In this document: positions 1 through 8,015 of the stretch, in pieces
Layout: each line of letters starts with the position of its first letter
How positions within the stretch are numbered: the stretch's first letter is position 1
IMG/VR virus record: IMGVR_UViG_3300017917_000199
Coordinates: 1-64,000 of that record
Origin: a virus
DNA: 64,000 bases
Direction: 5' to 3' (one strand)
Made by a program: the position numbers and the translations under genes
Notes under the pieces: model-generated
What the model was told of the DNA's origin: nothing
Seen by the model: the letters and a program-made list of their open reading frames with translations, nothing else
The model's database searches: none

Positions 1-789
1 CATATAGGGCGATACATCTTCTAATACACTTGAAGGTAGATCGCCCTTTCTTCTTGGGCCGTATTTTACATCAAAATCACAATCATTGACTTTTTGATAT
101 AGATTAACAATTTCTTTAACTGTGTACCCAACACCGTGTCCAAGACATTCAACTCCATTTGCAGGTGTCTCAATTGCGTCCATGAGTGCTGTGCAAATTT
201 CGTTGACATGTACATAATCTCTAATACAAGTGCCGTCCCAAGATTCTTTGTAATCTTTTCCGTAGATAGTAAAGGAACCTGTTTTTTGTGCTTCCATTAA
301 CTTCCACATTAATCCATCGGGATTAGTGGGTTCGTATCCGTCACTACCCACAACGTTATAGAACCTAAATATAGTATAATCTTTCTTGTTATGCTGCGTA
401 CAATATTCACGCACAACATCTTCGGCAGCACGTTTACTAATAGCATAAGCACTATTACAATCCTGTGCAGCACCTGTACTAGCAAAGATAAAATTCTTTG
501 TCTTTACCTTGTTAATCACATTCATTGTACCGTTCAAGTTTGTAATGTAATACTTGATTGGGATTTGTTCGCTTTCACCTACACGAACTAATGCTGCCAA
601 ATGGATGACTGCATCAAATTCTACATCTAGTTCAAACAAACGATTGATATCTTGTTTGTAAAATCTATCGCCCGGGGCTTGTGGCGTATTTACATCTAAA
701 CAATGCACTTCGTATTTGCCCTGCAACATCTTACACAGATGACTGCCAATATAGCCTGAGCTACCTGTAATTAATACTTTTTTTACCAT
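1..789 (-). CDS. NAD-dependent sugar nucleotide epimerase (GalE-like), C-terminus cut by window edge
   Basis: Open reading frame of 263 codons running off the left edge. The start ATG at 789 follows directly on the upstream glycosyltransferase, whose stop it overlaps. The N-terminus (MVKKVLITGSSGYIGSHL) is a Rossmann fold with the GxxGxxG dinucleotide motif; YAISK is the Tyr-x3-Lys catalytic pair and STGAAQD the preceding Ser/Thr region; an RDYVHV segment typical of UDP-glucose 4-epimerases follows. Family knowledge: such enzymes interconvert UDP-sugars in the cytoplasm. Inference: it supplies a sugar nucleotide for the neighbouring glycosyltransferase, for DNA or capsid decoration. Exact substrate is not readable; GDP- or dTDP-sugar enzymes remain possible. 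Confidence 0.88.
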   Translation of the reverse strand, partial: MVKKVLITGSSGYIGSHLCKMLQGKYEVHCLDVNTPQAPGDRFYKQDINRLFELDVEFDAVIHLAALVRVGESEQIPIKYYITNLNGTMNVINKVKTKNFIFASTGAAQDCNSAYAISKRAAEDVVREYCTQHNKKDYTIFRFYNVVGSDGYEPTNPDGLMWKLMEAQKTGSFTIYGKDYKESWDGTCIRDYVHVNEICTALMDAIETPANGVECLGHGVGYTVKEIVNLYQKVNDCDFDVKYGPRRKGDLPSSVLEDVSPYM

Positions 790-2111
790 GTGAATAAACT
801 TTCTTCTTGCTCTTGTGGTTCAAATGAGGGATCTTTTGTTAGATAAGTGTCATTGTCAGTGTAGATAACTCTAAACTTATGTTTGTTAGTTAACACGCTA
901 CGGATATCATCGATGCAGATAATCTTGCGATCCATATCTTTAATAAAGTCTTTTACATTAACAGTTGTTTCACTACAAATCTTTGCCGTATTTGTGTTAG
1001 ATTGTCTAGGAACAAACTCATGTAAGCAATTCATCCACTTATGAAACACAGTTGCTTCTTGTTGCTTAGCATGTTCTAGCGAACCTAACAAGTACCATGT
1101 ATCTGCGTTCTCAAAACTATCATACAATTCTTTTGCACGTTTAGCCATATCTTTCTTCGTGCAACCATAGAAATATTCACTGTTGAAATTTTTAGTCCAA
1201 CGTTGGTCATTCAACACTAATGTTGGTAGTTGAATATGTTGCTCATAGAAAGCCATACCATAGCTTTCAACTATGCTTGGATTGAAAGCAATTCGACTAG
1301 ACTTGATAAAGTCTACTTTCTCTTGCCCAACAACACTAGCACGAACATCGTATGTTGCACCAATCTTTTTTAATCGTTCTTCAAACTTCTTGACACCGTT
1401 GGGACTAGTCATTACTTTAGCAGGCAGTTTAGTCTGCTCAATCAAGTCAATAAACAATTCAGGATTCTTGCCTTCTTCCCATCGACCCACAAACAATACA
1501 CCCTCACGCTTGCCTGTGTATTCAGTTAACAAGTCTCGTTCAGTGATAGGAATAGGAAGATGCCATGCACCGTTGCTCATTGAAATCTGATTGAACTTAC
1601 TTTGAGTACCAATCCATAGACTATTGCACTCAAGCTGCTTACGCATCATATCATTAGTAGAAGCTAAGAATGGATTCTTTGTGTCTTTGAATATCTGACT
1701 TTCCAAATGCGTATAAGCAATAATCTGAATTACATCTTCAAGACCCATTGTTAGTGCAACTTGAATAGTTTCATATGTGTTACAGATGAATGCATCATAT
1801 AGGTTGCTTTCAAGTGCTTTGATAATCGCATTACGGAAGTTAGCCATACGCTCATAGCAGAATGTATCACCATACATAAAGATATTGCTATGGTCTGTAT
1901 AGCGTAGAGGGTCTGATGGGGCAATAACATTAGCTTTCAATGACTTTACAAACTCGTTGTCTTGTGGTTCTTTATCAGTGATAATATCAACTTTGATATT
2001 GTGTTCATCCATCAACTCACAAAAACTTTTAGTGAATTGACCAATGCCACCATGAGGTATCAATGTCTGATAACTCACTAAAAAACCAATTCGCTTATCG
2101 TATGTTCTCAT
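783..2111 (-). CDS. Glycosyltransferase, GT-B fold (GT4-like)
   Basis: 442 residues. The N-terminal half opens with a GGIGQF glycine loop typical of GT4 enzymes (about residue 21). The C-terminal half has GVLFVGRWEEGKNP (about 205-218) and NPSIVESYGMAFYE (about 283), which looks like the nucleotide-sugar-binding E-x7-E region. Start overlaps the previous stop by ATGA, so it is translationally coupled, and the epimerase follows with overlap. Together they form a sugar-transfer pair. Acceptor unknown: phage DNA, virion protein or host surface are all possible. A second GT-B gene lies at 10227-11420. Confidence 0.78.
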   Translation of the reverse strand: MRTYDKRIGFLVSYQTLIPHGGIGQFTKSFCELMDEHNIKVDIITDKEPQDNEFVKSLKANVIAPSDPLRYTDHSNIFMYGDTFCYERMANFRNAIIKALESNLYDAFICNTYETIQVALTMGLEDVIQIIAYTHLESQIFKDTKNPFLASTNDMMRKQLECNSLWIGTQSKFNQISMSNGAWHLPIPITERDLLTEYTGKREGVLFVGRWEEGKNPELFIDLIEQTKLPAKVMTSPNGVKKFEERLKKIGATYDVRASVVGQEKVDFIKSSRIAFNPSIVESYGMAFYEQHIQLPTLVLNDQRWTKNFNSEYFYGCTKKDMAKRAKELYDSFENADTWYLLGSLEHAKQQEATVFHKWMNCLHEFVPRQSNTNTAKICSETTVNVKDFIKDMDRKIICIDDIRSVLTNKHKFRVIYTDNDTYLTKDPSFEPQEQEESLFTW

Positions 2112-2338
2112 ACTATTCCCTTAAGTCTAGCAACTAAGAATGCGTCTTTTTGATACCAGCGATAATCAAATATAGATTCACCGGGCCCGGTAATCATTGC
2201 TGTTTGTTTGTATGCTTTCTTTAGCCATAAACGTTTGCCAGTGATATGACATGTTTGTGGAAACCAAGTAAACTTATACTCAGTACCAATACATCTACGC
2301 TTGAATGGATCGTATGCTTGAGGTTCACCGTCAGTCAT
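2108..2338 (-). CDS. Small conserved phage protein with WLK motif
   Basis: 76 residues if started at the ATG that forms a TAATG overlap with the upstream stop (an ATG two codons earlier is also open). Function not recognised. It shares a core of the form F-[TA]-W-[FY]-P then GKR-x-WLK-x-[AV]-Y with the 70-residue protein at 62802-63014, so the phage carries two diverged copies of this family. The core is rich in aromatic and basic residues. No signal peptide or membrane segment. Confidence 0.65.
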   Translation of the reverse strand: MTDGEPQAYDPFKRRCIGTEYKFTWFPQTCHITGKRLWLKKAYKQTAMITGPGESIFDYRWYQKDAFLVARLKGIV

Positions 2339-2520
2339 TACCAACTCTCCACATCTGTGATATCCATCTTGATTGTACTCTTTGGGTCGAATTCAATAGT
2401 GACGTTGGGACCAATGCCACTAACTGATTCTTCGGTCCAAACAACTCGGTCTAAGTCATACATTTCAAAGACTTCTTTGAGTTTTTCGTATTGGTTTCTT
2501 GTTATAACAATTCGTGTCAT
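2338..2520 (-). CDS. Small hypothetical protein
   Basis: 60 residues from the ATG at 2520, which overlaps the queE stop as TAATG; a longer start four codons upstream would lie inside queE. Sequence begins MTRIVITRNQYEKLKEVFEM. No recognisable domain. Coupled in an operon between queE and the WLK-motif protein. Confidence 0.55.
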   Translation of the reverse strand: MTRIVITRNQYEKLKEVFEMYDLDRVVWTEESVSGIGPNVTIEFDPKSTIKMDITDVESW

Positions 2521-3368
2521 TATGTTCCCCATTCGTTCTTAAACAATGGCACTTGCAGTCTGTCACTATATCGCCATCCCCTATTCATTGCTTCAATTGC
2601 TACATTACGTGCGTTCAAACTATAGATAGATTCAACACCACCACACGGCATCAGGTATACAGGACCAGTAAAGCCACGCTTGCGATATTCGTCTACCGCT
2701 TGCTCTGCTTCTTTTACATCTTCCTTAGTCGCAACAACAAACTTGAGATATACGAATCCGTACATCTTGTAGCTTGAGACAACATCAGGACAGATAGCAT
2801 CTTCCCACTTCTCACCGCTGATGCTAAGTTTGGGACTGACACTGAATGTAATCGCATCTTTAGCACGATGCTTTTGCCACGTGTTTAAGTATTTACCAAA
2901 CTCATCACTGATTTTTTGAGTGCCGTTTGTTTCAAACGTCATCTCTTTCAATGATTTCATTTTGTCGTGCGAAAGTAAGTCCGGATACGCTCTTTGCCAT
3001 CCAAGTAGAGGTTCCCCGCCCGTGATAACCAAGTGTTCATCCATCCAACGACCTCGAGGGAGTGTATCCACAATAGCATTAGCAATAGCATCGGAACTGA
3101 GCACAGGACTAAGATGTTTGAAACGAACGTCCCAAGATGCATAACTATCACATCCAGTACTGACAAGCGGTAAGGATTTATAATCTGTAAAATTTTCTGC
3201 ATTAATCGCAATTGTGTCCCTCTCTGTACTCATTTCACCTTTAGGCATTCCAAACCCACCGCAAGTGAAGTTGCATCCAAATGTACGCAAGAATACACTC
3301 GGTACGCCGAGGTATTTTCCCTCTCCTTGTATTGAATAAAATAATTCAGAAACCTTTATTTGTGACAT
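2520..3368 (-). CDS. queE: 7-carboxy-7-deazaguanine synthase-like radical SAM enzyme with split cluster loop
   Basis: 282 residues. Family: QueE converts 6-carboxy-tetrahydropterin to 7-carboxy-7-deazaguanine (CDG), the third step from GTP to preQ0. Visible: N-terminal FYSIQGEG (10-17) shared by QueE proteins, then C32-x3-C36 of the iron-sulfur loop. The usual third Cys (CX3CX2C) is missing; instead 36 residues intervene before GCDSYASWD (C73), which matches the 'WCDT.aW' of QueE. VITGGEPLL is the SAM-binding GGE motif. Start overlaps the HNH gene end by 23 bases. With queD and folE in this window it makes a deazaguanine supply set; queC is not seen here. Confidence 0.85.
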   Translation of the reverse strand: MSQIKVSELFYSIQGEGKYLGVPSVFLRTFGCNFTCGGFGMPKGEMSTERDTIAINAENFTDYKSLPLVSTGCDSYASWDVRFKHLSPVLSSDAIANAIVDTLPRGRWMDEHLVITGGEPLLGWQRAYPDLLSHDKMKSLKEMTFETNGTQKISDEFGKYLNTWQKHRAKDAITFSVSPKLSISGEKWEDAICPDVVSSYKMYGFVYLKFVVATKEDVKEAEQAVDEYRKRGFTGPVYLMPCGGVESIYSLNARNVAIEAMNRGWRYSDRLQVPLFKNEWGT

Positions 3369-3912
3369 TGATATGCTCTTTCAAATTGTTCATTGATATG
3401 TAAAGTTTTTCGCAACTGAAACCTTCTTTCTTTCTTTTACTTCCTGCTAGGCACCAGCCCCTTATAGTTGTCTCATGCACATCGTAATGTTTGGCTGCAT
3501 GACTCATTGACGGAAACATCCCATCAGGGGTAGTTACTAACATTTTCCAATTGGGTCTATCATCGTGGTCAATATGTTCTATTGTATCCTCAATTACAGG
3601 TACATTGTATTCTCTCTTTAAGTATTCTACAGCATTTAGTAAATTTTGTAAATCATCCTGGAACTTTCCCAAAGCCATATTACAGTTAGTACACAATAAA
3701 CCTCGGACTTTTTTAGTAGTATGACAATGATCCACTGCTAAATCTCTGTCGCATATATCTGGCTTTTTACATATAGCACAAACATACTTTTGTTCCTTGA
3801 GCATGGAATCATATTGATCCGCGTTTATTCCAAAATCTTTCATCAGATTGGATCGTTTTCTGCGTTTATCGGTTCGTTCTTTGGTATTGAGTGATTTTCC
3901 TTGTTCTAACAT
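3346..3912 (-). CDS. HNH endonuclease of the endonuclease VII / homing type
   Basis: 188 residues. The zinc/HNH core is at about 45-85: CAIC, then VDHCHTTKKVRGLLCTNCN, a pattern shared with recombination endonuclease VII and many phage free-standing homing nucleases. The C-terminal part (about 125-170) resembles a NUMOD/helix-turn-helix DNA-binding module (SHAAKHYDVHETTIRGW). A good Shine-Dalgarno (AAGGAG) precedes ATG 3912. Its 3' end runs 23 bases into queE. It has its own exact T4-type late promoter, unlike the metabolic genes around it, which suggests it inserted as a mobile unit. Confidence 0.8.
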   Translation of the reverse strand: MLEQGKSLNTKERTDKRRKRSNLMKDFGINADQYDSMLKEQKYVCAICKKPDICDRDLAVDHCHTTKKVRGLLCTNCNMALGKFQDDLQNLLNAVEYLKREYNVPVIEDTIEHIDHDDRPNWKMLVTTPDGMFPSMSHAAKHYDVHETTIRGWCLAGSKRKKEGFSCEKLYISMNNLKEHINVTNKGF

Positions 3913-3929
3913 ATAAGTCTCCTTACATG

Positions 3930-3937
3930 TATTTATA
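3930..3937 (-). promoter_or_regulatory. T4-type late promoter TATAAATA before HNH gene
   Basis: On the minus strand the bases read TATAAATA, the exact T4 late -10 element, followed within 20 bases by AAGGAG and the HNH start. The most canonical late element in the window. Confidence 0.7.
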
Positions 3938-3959
3938 CAAGGTGACGGTAATCTAGCAA

Positions 3960-4172
3960 TTAACCAACGCCTTTACTCAACTCGAAATGTTTTTTAATGT
4001 GATAACTCGGCCATTCAACTTTCATAGTCACTTGTGACATACCCTCGTCAGCAGCCTTCATACATTCCTGAACAATCAACTCGGCGAACATTTGAAAATT
4101 GTCAGCTTGGATATGTAGGTCTTTTTCTGAAAATTCAGCCTGTCTAGCAAGTTCTTTAATTCGTTCGTTCAT
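3960..4172 (-). CDS. Small conserved phage protein (MNERIKELARQA family)
   Basis: 70 residues from ATG 4172, which overlaps the dadA stop; a longer reading would add 15 codons inside dadA. Sequence is mainly helical (MNERIKELARQAEF, then FAELIVQECM), with a lysine-containing tail. Short proteins beginning this way are frequent in tailed phages; function unknown to me. Last gene of the queD-glyA-dadA operon. Confidence 0.6.
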   Translation of the reverse strand: MNERIKELARQAEFSEKDLHIQADNFQMFAELIVQECMKAADEGMSQVTMKVEWPSYHIKKHFELSKGVG

Positions 4173-5338
4173 ACTAATTCTGAAATTTGTTTTGCTGTAA
4201 CAGGACCTAATGTCCAACCTAAATGTCCGTGTCCTGTATTATAGAACACTCTACTGTTTTTGTCACTACGTTTGGTAATAGGCATCATGTTGGGTGTCAT
4301 TGGTCGTAAACATGCCCAACTTGTATAATCGTGTGTATTGATATCTGGGAAGTTAGTATGAACCCAATTTAATAATGGTTCAATTCTATCTCTTAGAATA
4401 TCATAGTTTTCGCCATTCAATTCAGCAGTACCTGCAACACGGAATCTATTACCTAAACTACTTGTGACAATTTTAGCTTGGTCATCTAGTAAACTTAACT
4501 TAGGTAAGTATTTAGGGTCAACATTGTTAATCGTAATAGAATATCCTTTGACTGGATAGATATCTAATGTGTCACCTACTTGTTTAGCTAAGTCTACACT
4601 GCCCACGCCTGCAGAGATAACTACAGAATCAAAACCGTCAATAGACAATAACAAATTAACATCAGGTGATGTATTGTAATTGAATTTCACCTTGTATTTT
4701 GTCTCTAATACATGTGCTAGTTCGTAACAAAACTTGTGAATATCGCCAACCCAATCGCTGGGAGTCCAAGATGCACCAATCATATCTTTTATTTTAGACA
4801 GTGCTTTGTCTTTAGATTTTGCATCGGATTCGCTTAATAGTTGCCATTCGCCGCCATTGGCTTCATATAATTGTTTAACATCTACTGCGTTATTCCAATA
4901 CTGTTCATCTTTATAGAAATGCAATATTCCACAATTACTTCTGTCAAACTCTATATTTTCTTCACGGCAAATTTCGTCATATAGTTTGCGTGATTCAACA
5001 CCTAGTTGAATTGTCTTTGCTGTGTTGTGACCATAATCACCGATGATAGTGTGATACAAGAATTTTATCATCCACTTAAACATTTTATAGTCTAAGCGTG
5101 GGCGAATCAGCAGTGGTGCATCTTTAGTGAACATCCACTTGATGCCCTTTTTAACATTAGACCAAGTAGTCCAAACCTCGCTGTTACTAACAGAGATTTG
5201 ACCTCCGTTAGCGTAACTGGTCTTCATAGCAGGATAACGCTCTTGCTCATATACAGTTACATTATAACCCTTTTTTGCAAGATAATATGCTGTTGTGATA
5301 CCTGTGATACCGGCACCTATAACTGCTACATTCTTCAT
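4169..5338 (-). CDS. dadA: D-amino acid dehydrogenase-like FAD oxidoreductase
   Basis: 389 residues. N-terminal FAD-binding Rossmann motif VIGAGITGITTAYYLAKKGY, then GGQIS after about residue 44 as in DadA. C-terminal CLRPMTPNMMPI and GHGHLGWTLGP match the family's FAD/substrate end. DadA oxidises D-amino acids to keto acids and ammonia, feeding electrons to quinones. Shorter than the bacterial enzyme (about 430). Start overlaps the glyA stop by ATGA, so the two are coupled. Unusual phage cargo: either a host-metabolism gene or, by analogy with amino-acid-type DNA hypermodification systems that use FAD enzymes, a DNA-modification step. Sequence alone cannot separate these. Confidence 0.82.
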   Translation of the reverse strand: MKNVAVIGAGITGITTAYYLAKKGYNVTVYEQERYPAMKTSYANGGQISVSNSEVWTTWSNVKKGIKWMFTKDAPLLIRPRLDYKMFKWMIKFLYHTIIGDYGHNTAKTIQLGVESRKLYDEICREENIEFDRSNCGILHFYKDEQYWNNAVDVKQLYEANGGEWQLLSESDAKSKDKALSKIKDMIGASWTPSDWVGDIHKFCYELAHVLETKYKVKFNYNTSPDVNLLLSIDGFDSVVISAGVGSVDLAKQVGDTLDIYPVKGYSITINNVDPKYLPKLSLLDDQAKIVTSSLGNRFRVAGTAELNGENYDILRDRIEPLLNWVHTNFPDINTHDYTSWACLRPMTPNMMPITKRSDKNSRVFYNTGHGHLGWTLGPVTAKQISELV

Positions 5339-6486
5339 TGTTGGCCCTTCAAAATTGCTACCATTCTAGTAGCTAAATCACGAAACCACTGTTCATTATG
5401 ACCACGAGTAGTCTCAGCCGCGACTCCTATGCGTACTCCTGATGTTTCAGCAAAGCTACGTGTTTCACCTGGCACACCATTTTTGTTTGCTATAATACCG
5501 TGTTGCTCTAATAAATCAGCATACTCTCTACCGCTAAGTTTTTCATTAGTCAAATCGATAGTAAACATATGGCTTTTAGTGCCATTGCTTATGACCTTAA
5601 CGCCTGCTTGGATAAAGGTCTCTACCATAGCATCAGCATTGATTCTTATCTGTCGAGCATATTGCTTAAACTCTGGTTGCAACGCTTCATAGAAGCATTG
5701 TGCTTTACCTGCAATAATATGCATTAATGGTCCACCTTGGGTACCAGGAAATACAGCACTATTAATTCGTTTACTGTAGTCTGGATTATTCCAAAGAATC
5801 ATTCCTCCTCTAGGGCCGCGCAGACCCTTGTGTGTTGTAGTAGTAACAACATCAGCATAAGGAAACGGATTAGGATATTCGCCACCTACAATTAATCCAC
5901 TGTAATGACTTACATCAGCTAATAATGTTGCACCAACACTATTAGCAATTTCACGGAATCTATCCCAATCAATTACTTGACTATATGCGCTTGCACCAGC
6001 AATTAGCATTTTAGGCTTCGTATCCTGAACTAGTTTTGCTACTGCATTATAGTCAATAAATCCCTGACTATCAACTCCGTAAGTATGTGAAACAAACCAT
6101 GAACCACTAGCATTGACTTTAGCACCGTGACTCAAATGCCCACCACTTGCTAAGTCCATACCCACTACAATATCACCTGGAGTTAGGAATGCCTTGAACA
6201 CTGCTAGATTAGCATTAGCTCCGCTATGTGGTTGCACATTAGCGAACGAACACCCGAACAACTTAGTAGCGTATTCAATGGCAATGTTTTCAATCTCATC
6301 TACATTGACACATCCATTATAATAACGTTTGCCTGGAAGTCCTTCTGCGTATTTGTTAGTGAGAATACTTCCACATAACTCCATTACTTCTTTGCTAGTG
6401 TAATTTTCGCTAGCGATAAGTTCAATCGTATTTTTTTGTCTGTTAGCCTCATTTAATAAGGCTGTGTTAATTCTTGGGTCTAACAT
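5335..6486 (-). CDS. glyA: Serine hydroxymethyltransferase
   Basis: 383 residues from ATG 6486 (MLDPRINTALL), which has GAGGAT upstream; the longer open frame adds 12 unlikely codons. All hallmarks are present: ELIASENYTS, KRYYNGC, QPHSGANANLAVF, and the PLP-lysine stretch VVTTTTHKGLRGPRGG. Slightly shorter than bacterial GlyA (about 415). Converts serine and tetrahydrofolate to glycine and methylene-THF, the one-carbon donor for dTMP or hydroxymethyl-pyrimidine synthesis. Overlaps the preceding hypothetical by 20 bases and dadA by 4. Likely supports nucleotide synthesis during infection. Confidence 0.93.
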   Translation of the reverse strand: MLDPRINTALLNEANRQKNTIELIASENYTSKEVMELCGSILTNKYAEGLPGKRYYNGCVNVDEIENIAIEYATKLFGCSFANVQPHSGANANLAVFKAFLTPGDIVVGMDLASGGHLSHGAKVNASGSWFVSHTYGVDSQGFIDYNAVAKLVQDTKPKMLIAGASAYSQVIDWDRFREIANSVGATLLADVSHYSGLIVGGEYPNPFPYADVVTTTTHKGLRGPRGGMILWNNPDYSKRINSAVFPGTQGGPLMHIIAGKAQCFYEALQPEFKQYARQIRINADAMVETFIQAGVKVISNGTKSHMFTIDLTNEKLSGREYADLLEQHGIIANKNGVPGETRSFAETSGVRIGVAAETTRGHNEQWFRDLATRMVAILKGQQ

Positions 6487-7129
6487 CTTTATCCTCTTCG
6501 TACATAACTGTAGTAGAATCACCTAAATACCATTTAGGATTAGTTTCCACTACATACTTCTTAGTGCATACTTTGAAATCAGGGAATAGCAATTCTTTTG
6601 GATTGCTTGCTGCATCTAAAAATATACAACGATTGTTTGGTTGTGCTGCATATTGTCCGTTATCTAATTCAATAAAGTTAAAACTTTTATGGTCTTCTGG
6701 CCATTCTGAGTAACTAGTATCAATGATGTTTAAATCAGGAGCACAATGGTCTACTGTAAAAAGATAATTACCTTGATAGAAGTTTTTATCCTTAGCGTAA
6801 AATTTGCAACTTAAATTTCGTAAGAATGATTTTTGTACAACAGTAAAGTCATAGCTAAAACAATCCCAAATTTGCAGGGTGTCTAAATCTAGAAACTTTT
6901 CAGCTTCTAGATTTTTATTTCTACTAACAAACGCATGTAGGGGCAGCTTGTCATATAATGCCCCATACTTGGGTAAATATGCTTCTATCCTAAATGCTTG
7001 ACTACGTAGGCTTTTTATACTTACCCATATACAGGGTTCATACTCTCCATGACCCTTTTCAAAATCGTATAGAAATTCTTTTCGGACATAGCAATGTATT
7101 GGTGGTATATTTGCTGTTAGATGAGCCAT
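6467..7129 (-). CDS. Conserved hypothetical protein between queD and glyA
   Basis: 220 residues, start overlaps the queD stop at a single base. Not recognised. Rich in aromatic residues and Cys (IHCYVRKEFLYDF, HCAPDLNIIDTSYSEWPED), no membrane segment. Position inside the queD-glyA-dadA operon suggests a role tied to nucleotide or DNA modification, but that is only context. Confidence 0.6.
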   Translation of the reverse strand: MAHLTANIPPIHCYVRKEFLYDFEKGHGEYEPCIWVSIKSLRSQAFRIEAYLPKYGALYDKLPLHAFVSRNKNLEAEKFLDLDTLQIWDCFSYDFTVVQKSFLRNLSCKFYAKDKNFYQGNYLFTVDHCAPDLNIIDTSYSEWPEDHKSFNFIELDNGQYAAQPNNRCIFLDAASNPKELLFPDFKVCTKKYVVETNPKWYLGDSTTVMYEEDKDVRPKN

Positions 7130-7632
7130 TATGCAAATAAATCCTCATTCCATTCACGATGACCTTCTCTAAAAGCCATGTTGCTTTGTGTTTCTCTAAC
7201 TTCTACACGGTAGCACCATAGTCTAGCAGCCTCACCCGGACCCCACATTTCAGGGATATAAACACCATTCACATACTTGTAAAGCATATCACTCAACCCT
7301 TCACACCCTAGTCGAGGTAGAATTGTGAGTTTAGCCATTTTCTTAGCTTCAAGCAGTTTGAATGTTTCAAGTTCTGGATCGTCTTGTGCGACCAATAGAG
7401 TGTGGTCAAATTGACTTTCTAATGTCTTCTTTAGTTCTTTGAGTCCACCATAATCAGCAGCCCAATTGCGAACATCTAACTCATTGGTTCCGAAATAAAA
7501 TTTCATACTGAAACTATATCCATGAATTAGATTGCAGTGACTATCAGCACGCCATTGACGATACGCACATGGGAATGCATCATGGTACTCTTTAGTACTT
7601 ACATATTTGTATGTTATTGGTTGTAATGCCAT
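7129..7632 (-). CDS. queD: 6-carboxy-tetrahydropterin synthase (QueD)-like, altered zinc site
   Basis: 167 residues. T-fold enzyme acting after FolE, turning dihydroneopterin triphosphate into 6-carboxy-tetrahydropterin. Visible: SHCNLIHGYSF (31-41) corresponding to the catalytic Cys plus HGH of QueD, and QFDHTLL (74-80) with the Asp-His pair; EVRET near the end is the pterin-binding Glu. Two of the usual three zinc histidines look replaced by tyrosine: AYR (Y24) in place of A-A-H-R, and HGY (Y39) in place of HGH. Length is larger than bacterial QueD (about 120). First gene after a clear sigma-70 promoter, followed by the hypothetical and glyA-dadA. Confidence 0.78.
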   Translation of the reverse strand: MALQPITYKYVSTKEYHDAFPCAYRQWRADSHCNLIHGYSFSMKFYFGTNELDVRNWAADYGGLKELKKTLESQFDHTLLVAQDDPELETFKLLEAKKMAKLTILPRLGCEGLSDMLYKYVNGVYIPEMWGPGEAARLWCYRVEVRETQSNMAFREGHREWNEDLFA

Positions 7633-7649
7633 TGTTTTCTCCTATGTTA

Positions 7650-7678
7650 ATTTTAGCATAGGCAGCAGAATTTGTAAA
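7650..7678 (-). promoter_or_regulatory. Sigma-70 promoter for queD operon
   Basis: Minus strand: -35 TTTACA (7678-7673), 17-base spacer, -10 TAAAAT (7655-7650). Start site would fall just before AGGAG, giving a very short leader to the ATG at 7632. A GC-rich hairpin upstream (around 7680-7700) may end the preceding operon. Confidence 0.65.
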
Positions 7679-7719
7679 GCGGGATGACGCCGAAGACCGC
7701 TATAGTTATTTACCAAAAT

Positions 7720-8013
7720 TTATTTGTATAGTTCCAAAAGCATACGGTACTTCTCATATGCTTCTTTGATTGCAGGATGTTGTTTACGCATCCATGCTTC
7801 GTCACGTTGGTCCTGCCACAACTTAGTGTATTCGTAATCAATCTCAACCAAATGGTCAAAACTGCGGCGTGGAATTTCTATGTCAATCGTTTCTTCACGG
7901 TCACTAATATATTGTGATGCCTTCATGTTATAATAGTCAATACTACGGCGTTCACGATTTACTTGAATGTTTCTAACATTATACCGATTTGCGAATTCGT
8001 GATACTTGTCCAT
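7720..8013 (-). CDS. Hypothetical protein, charged
   Basis: 97 residues, highly charged and aromatic (MDKYHEFANRYNVRNIQ; WQDQRDEAWMRKQHP). No recognised domain. Two bases after the cytidylyltransferase stop; last gene of the folE operon. Confidence 0.5.
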   Translation of the reverse strand: MDKYHEFANRYNVRNIQVNRERRSIDYYNMKASQYISDREETIDIEIPRRSFDHLVEIDYEYTKLWQDQRDEAWMRKQHPAIKEAYEKYRMLLELYK

Positions 8014-8015
8014 AA

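Noticed and set aside
3960-4217. Longer upstream start for the 70-residue gene
   Set aside because: The extra 15 codons lie inside dadA and the internal ATG gives the tight overlap typical of this genome.
7640-7665. Hairpin CCTATG/CATAGG covering the queD SD, possible preQ1-type riboswitch
   Set aside because: A good -35/-10 pair (TTTACA-17-TAAAAT) lies across it, so the transcript should start after most of the first arm; no preQ1 riboswitch consensus seen.
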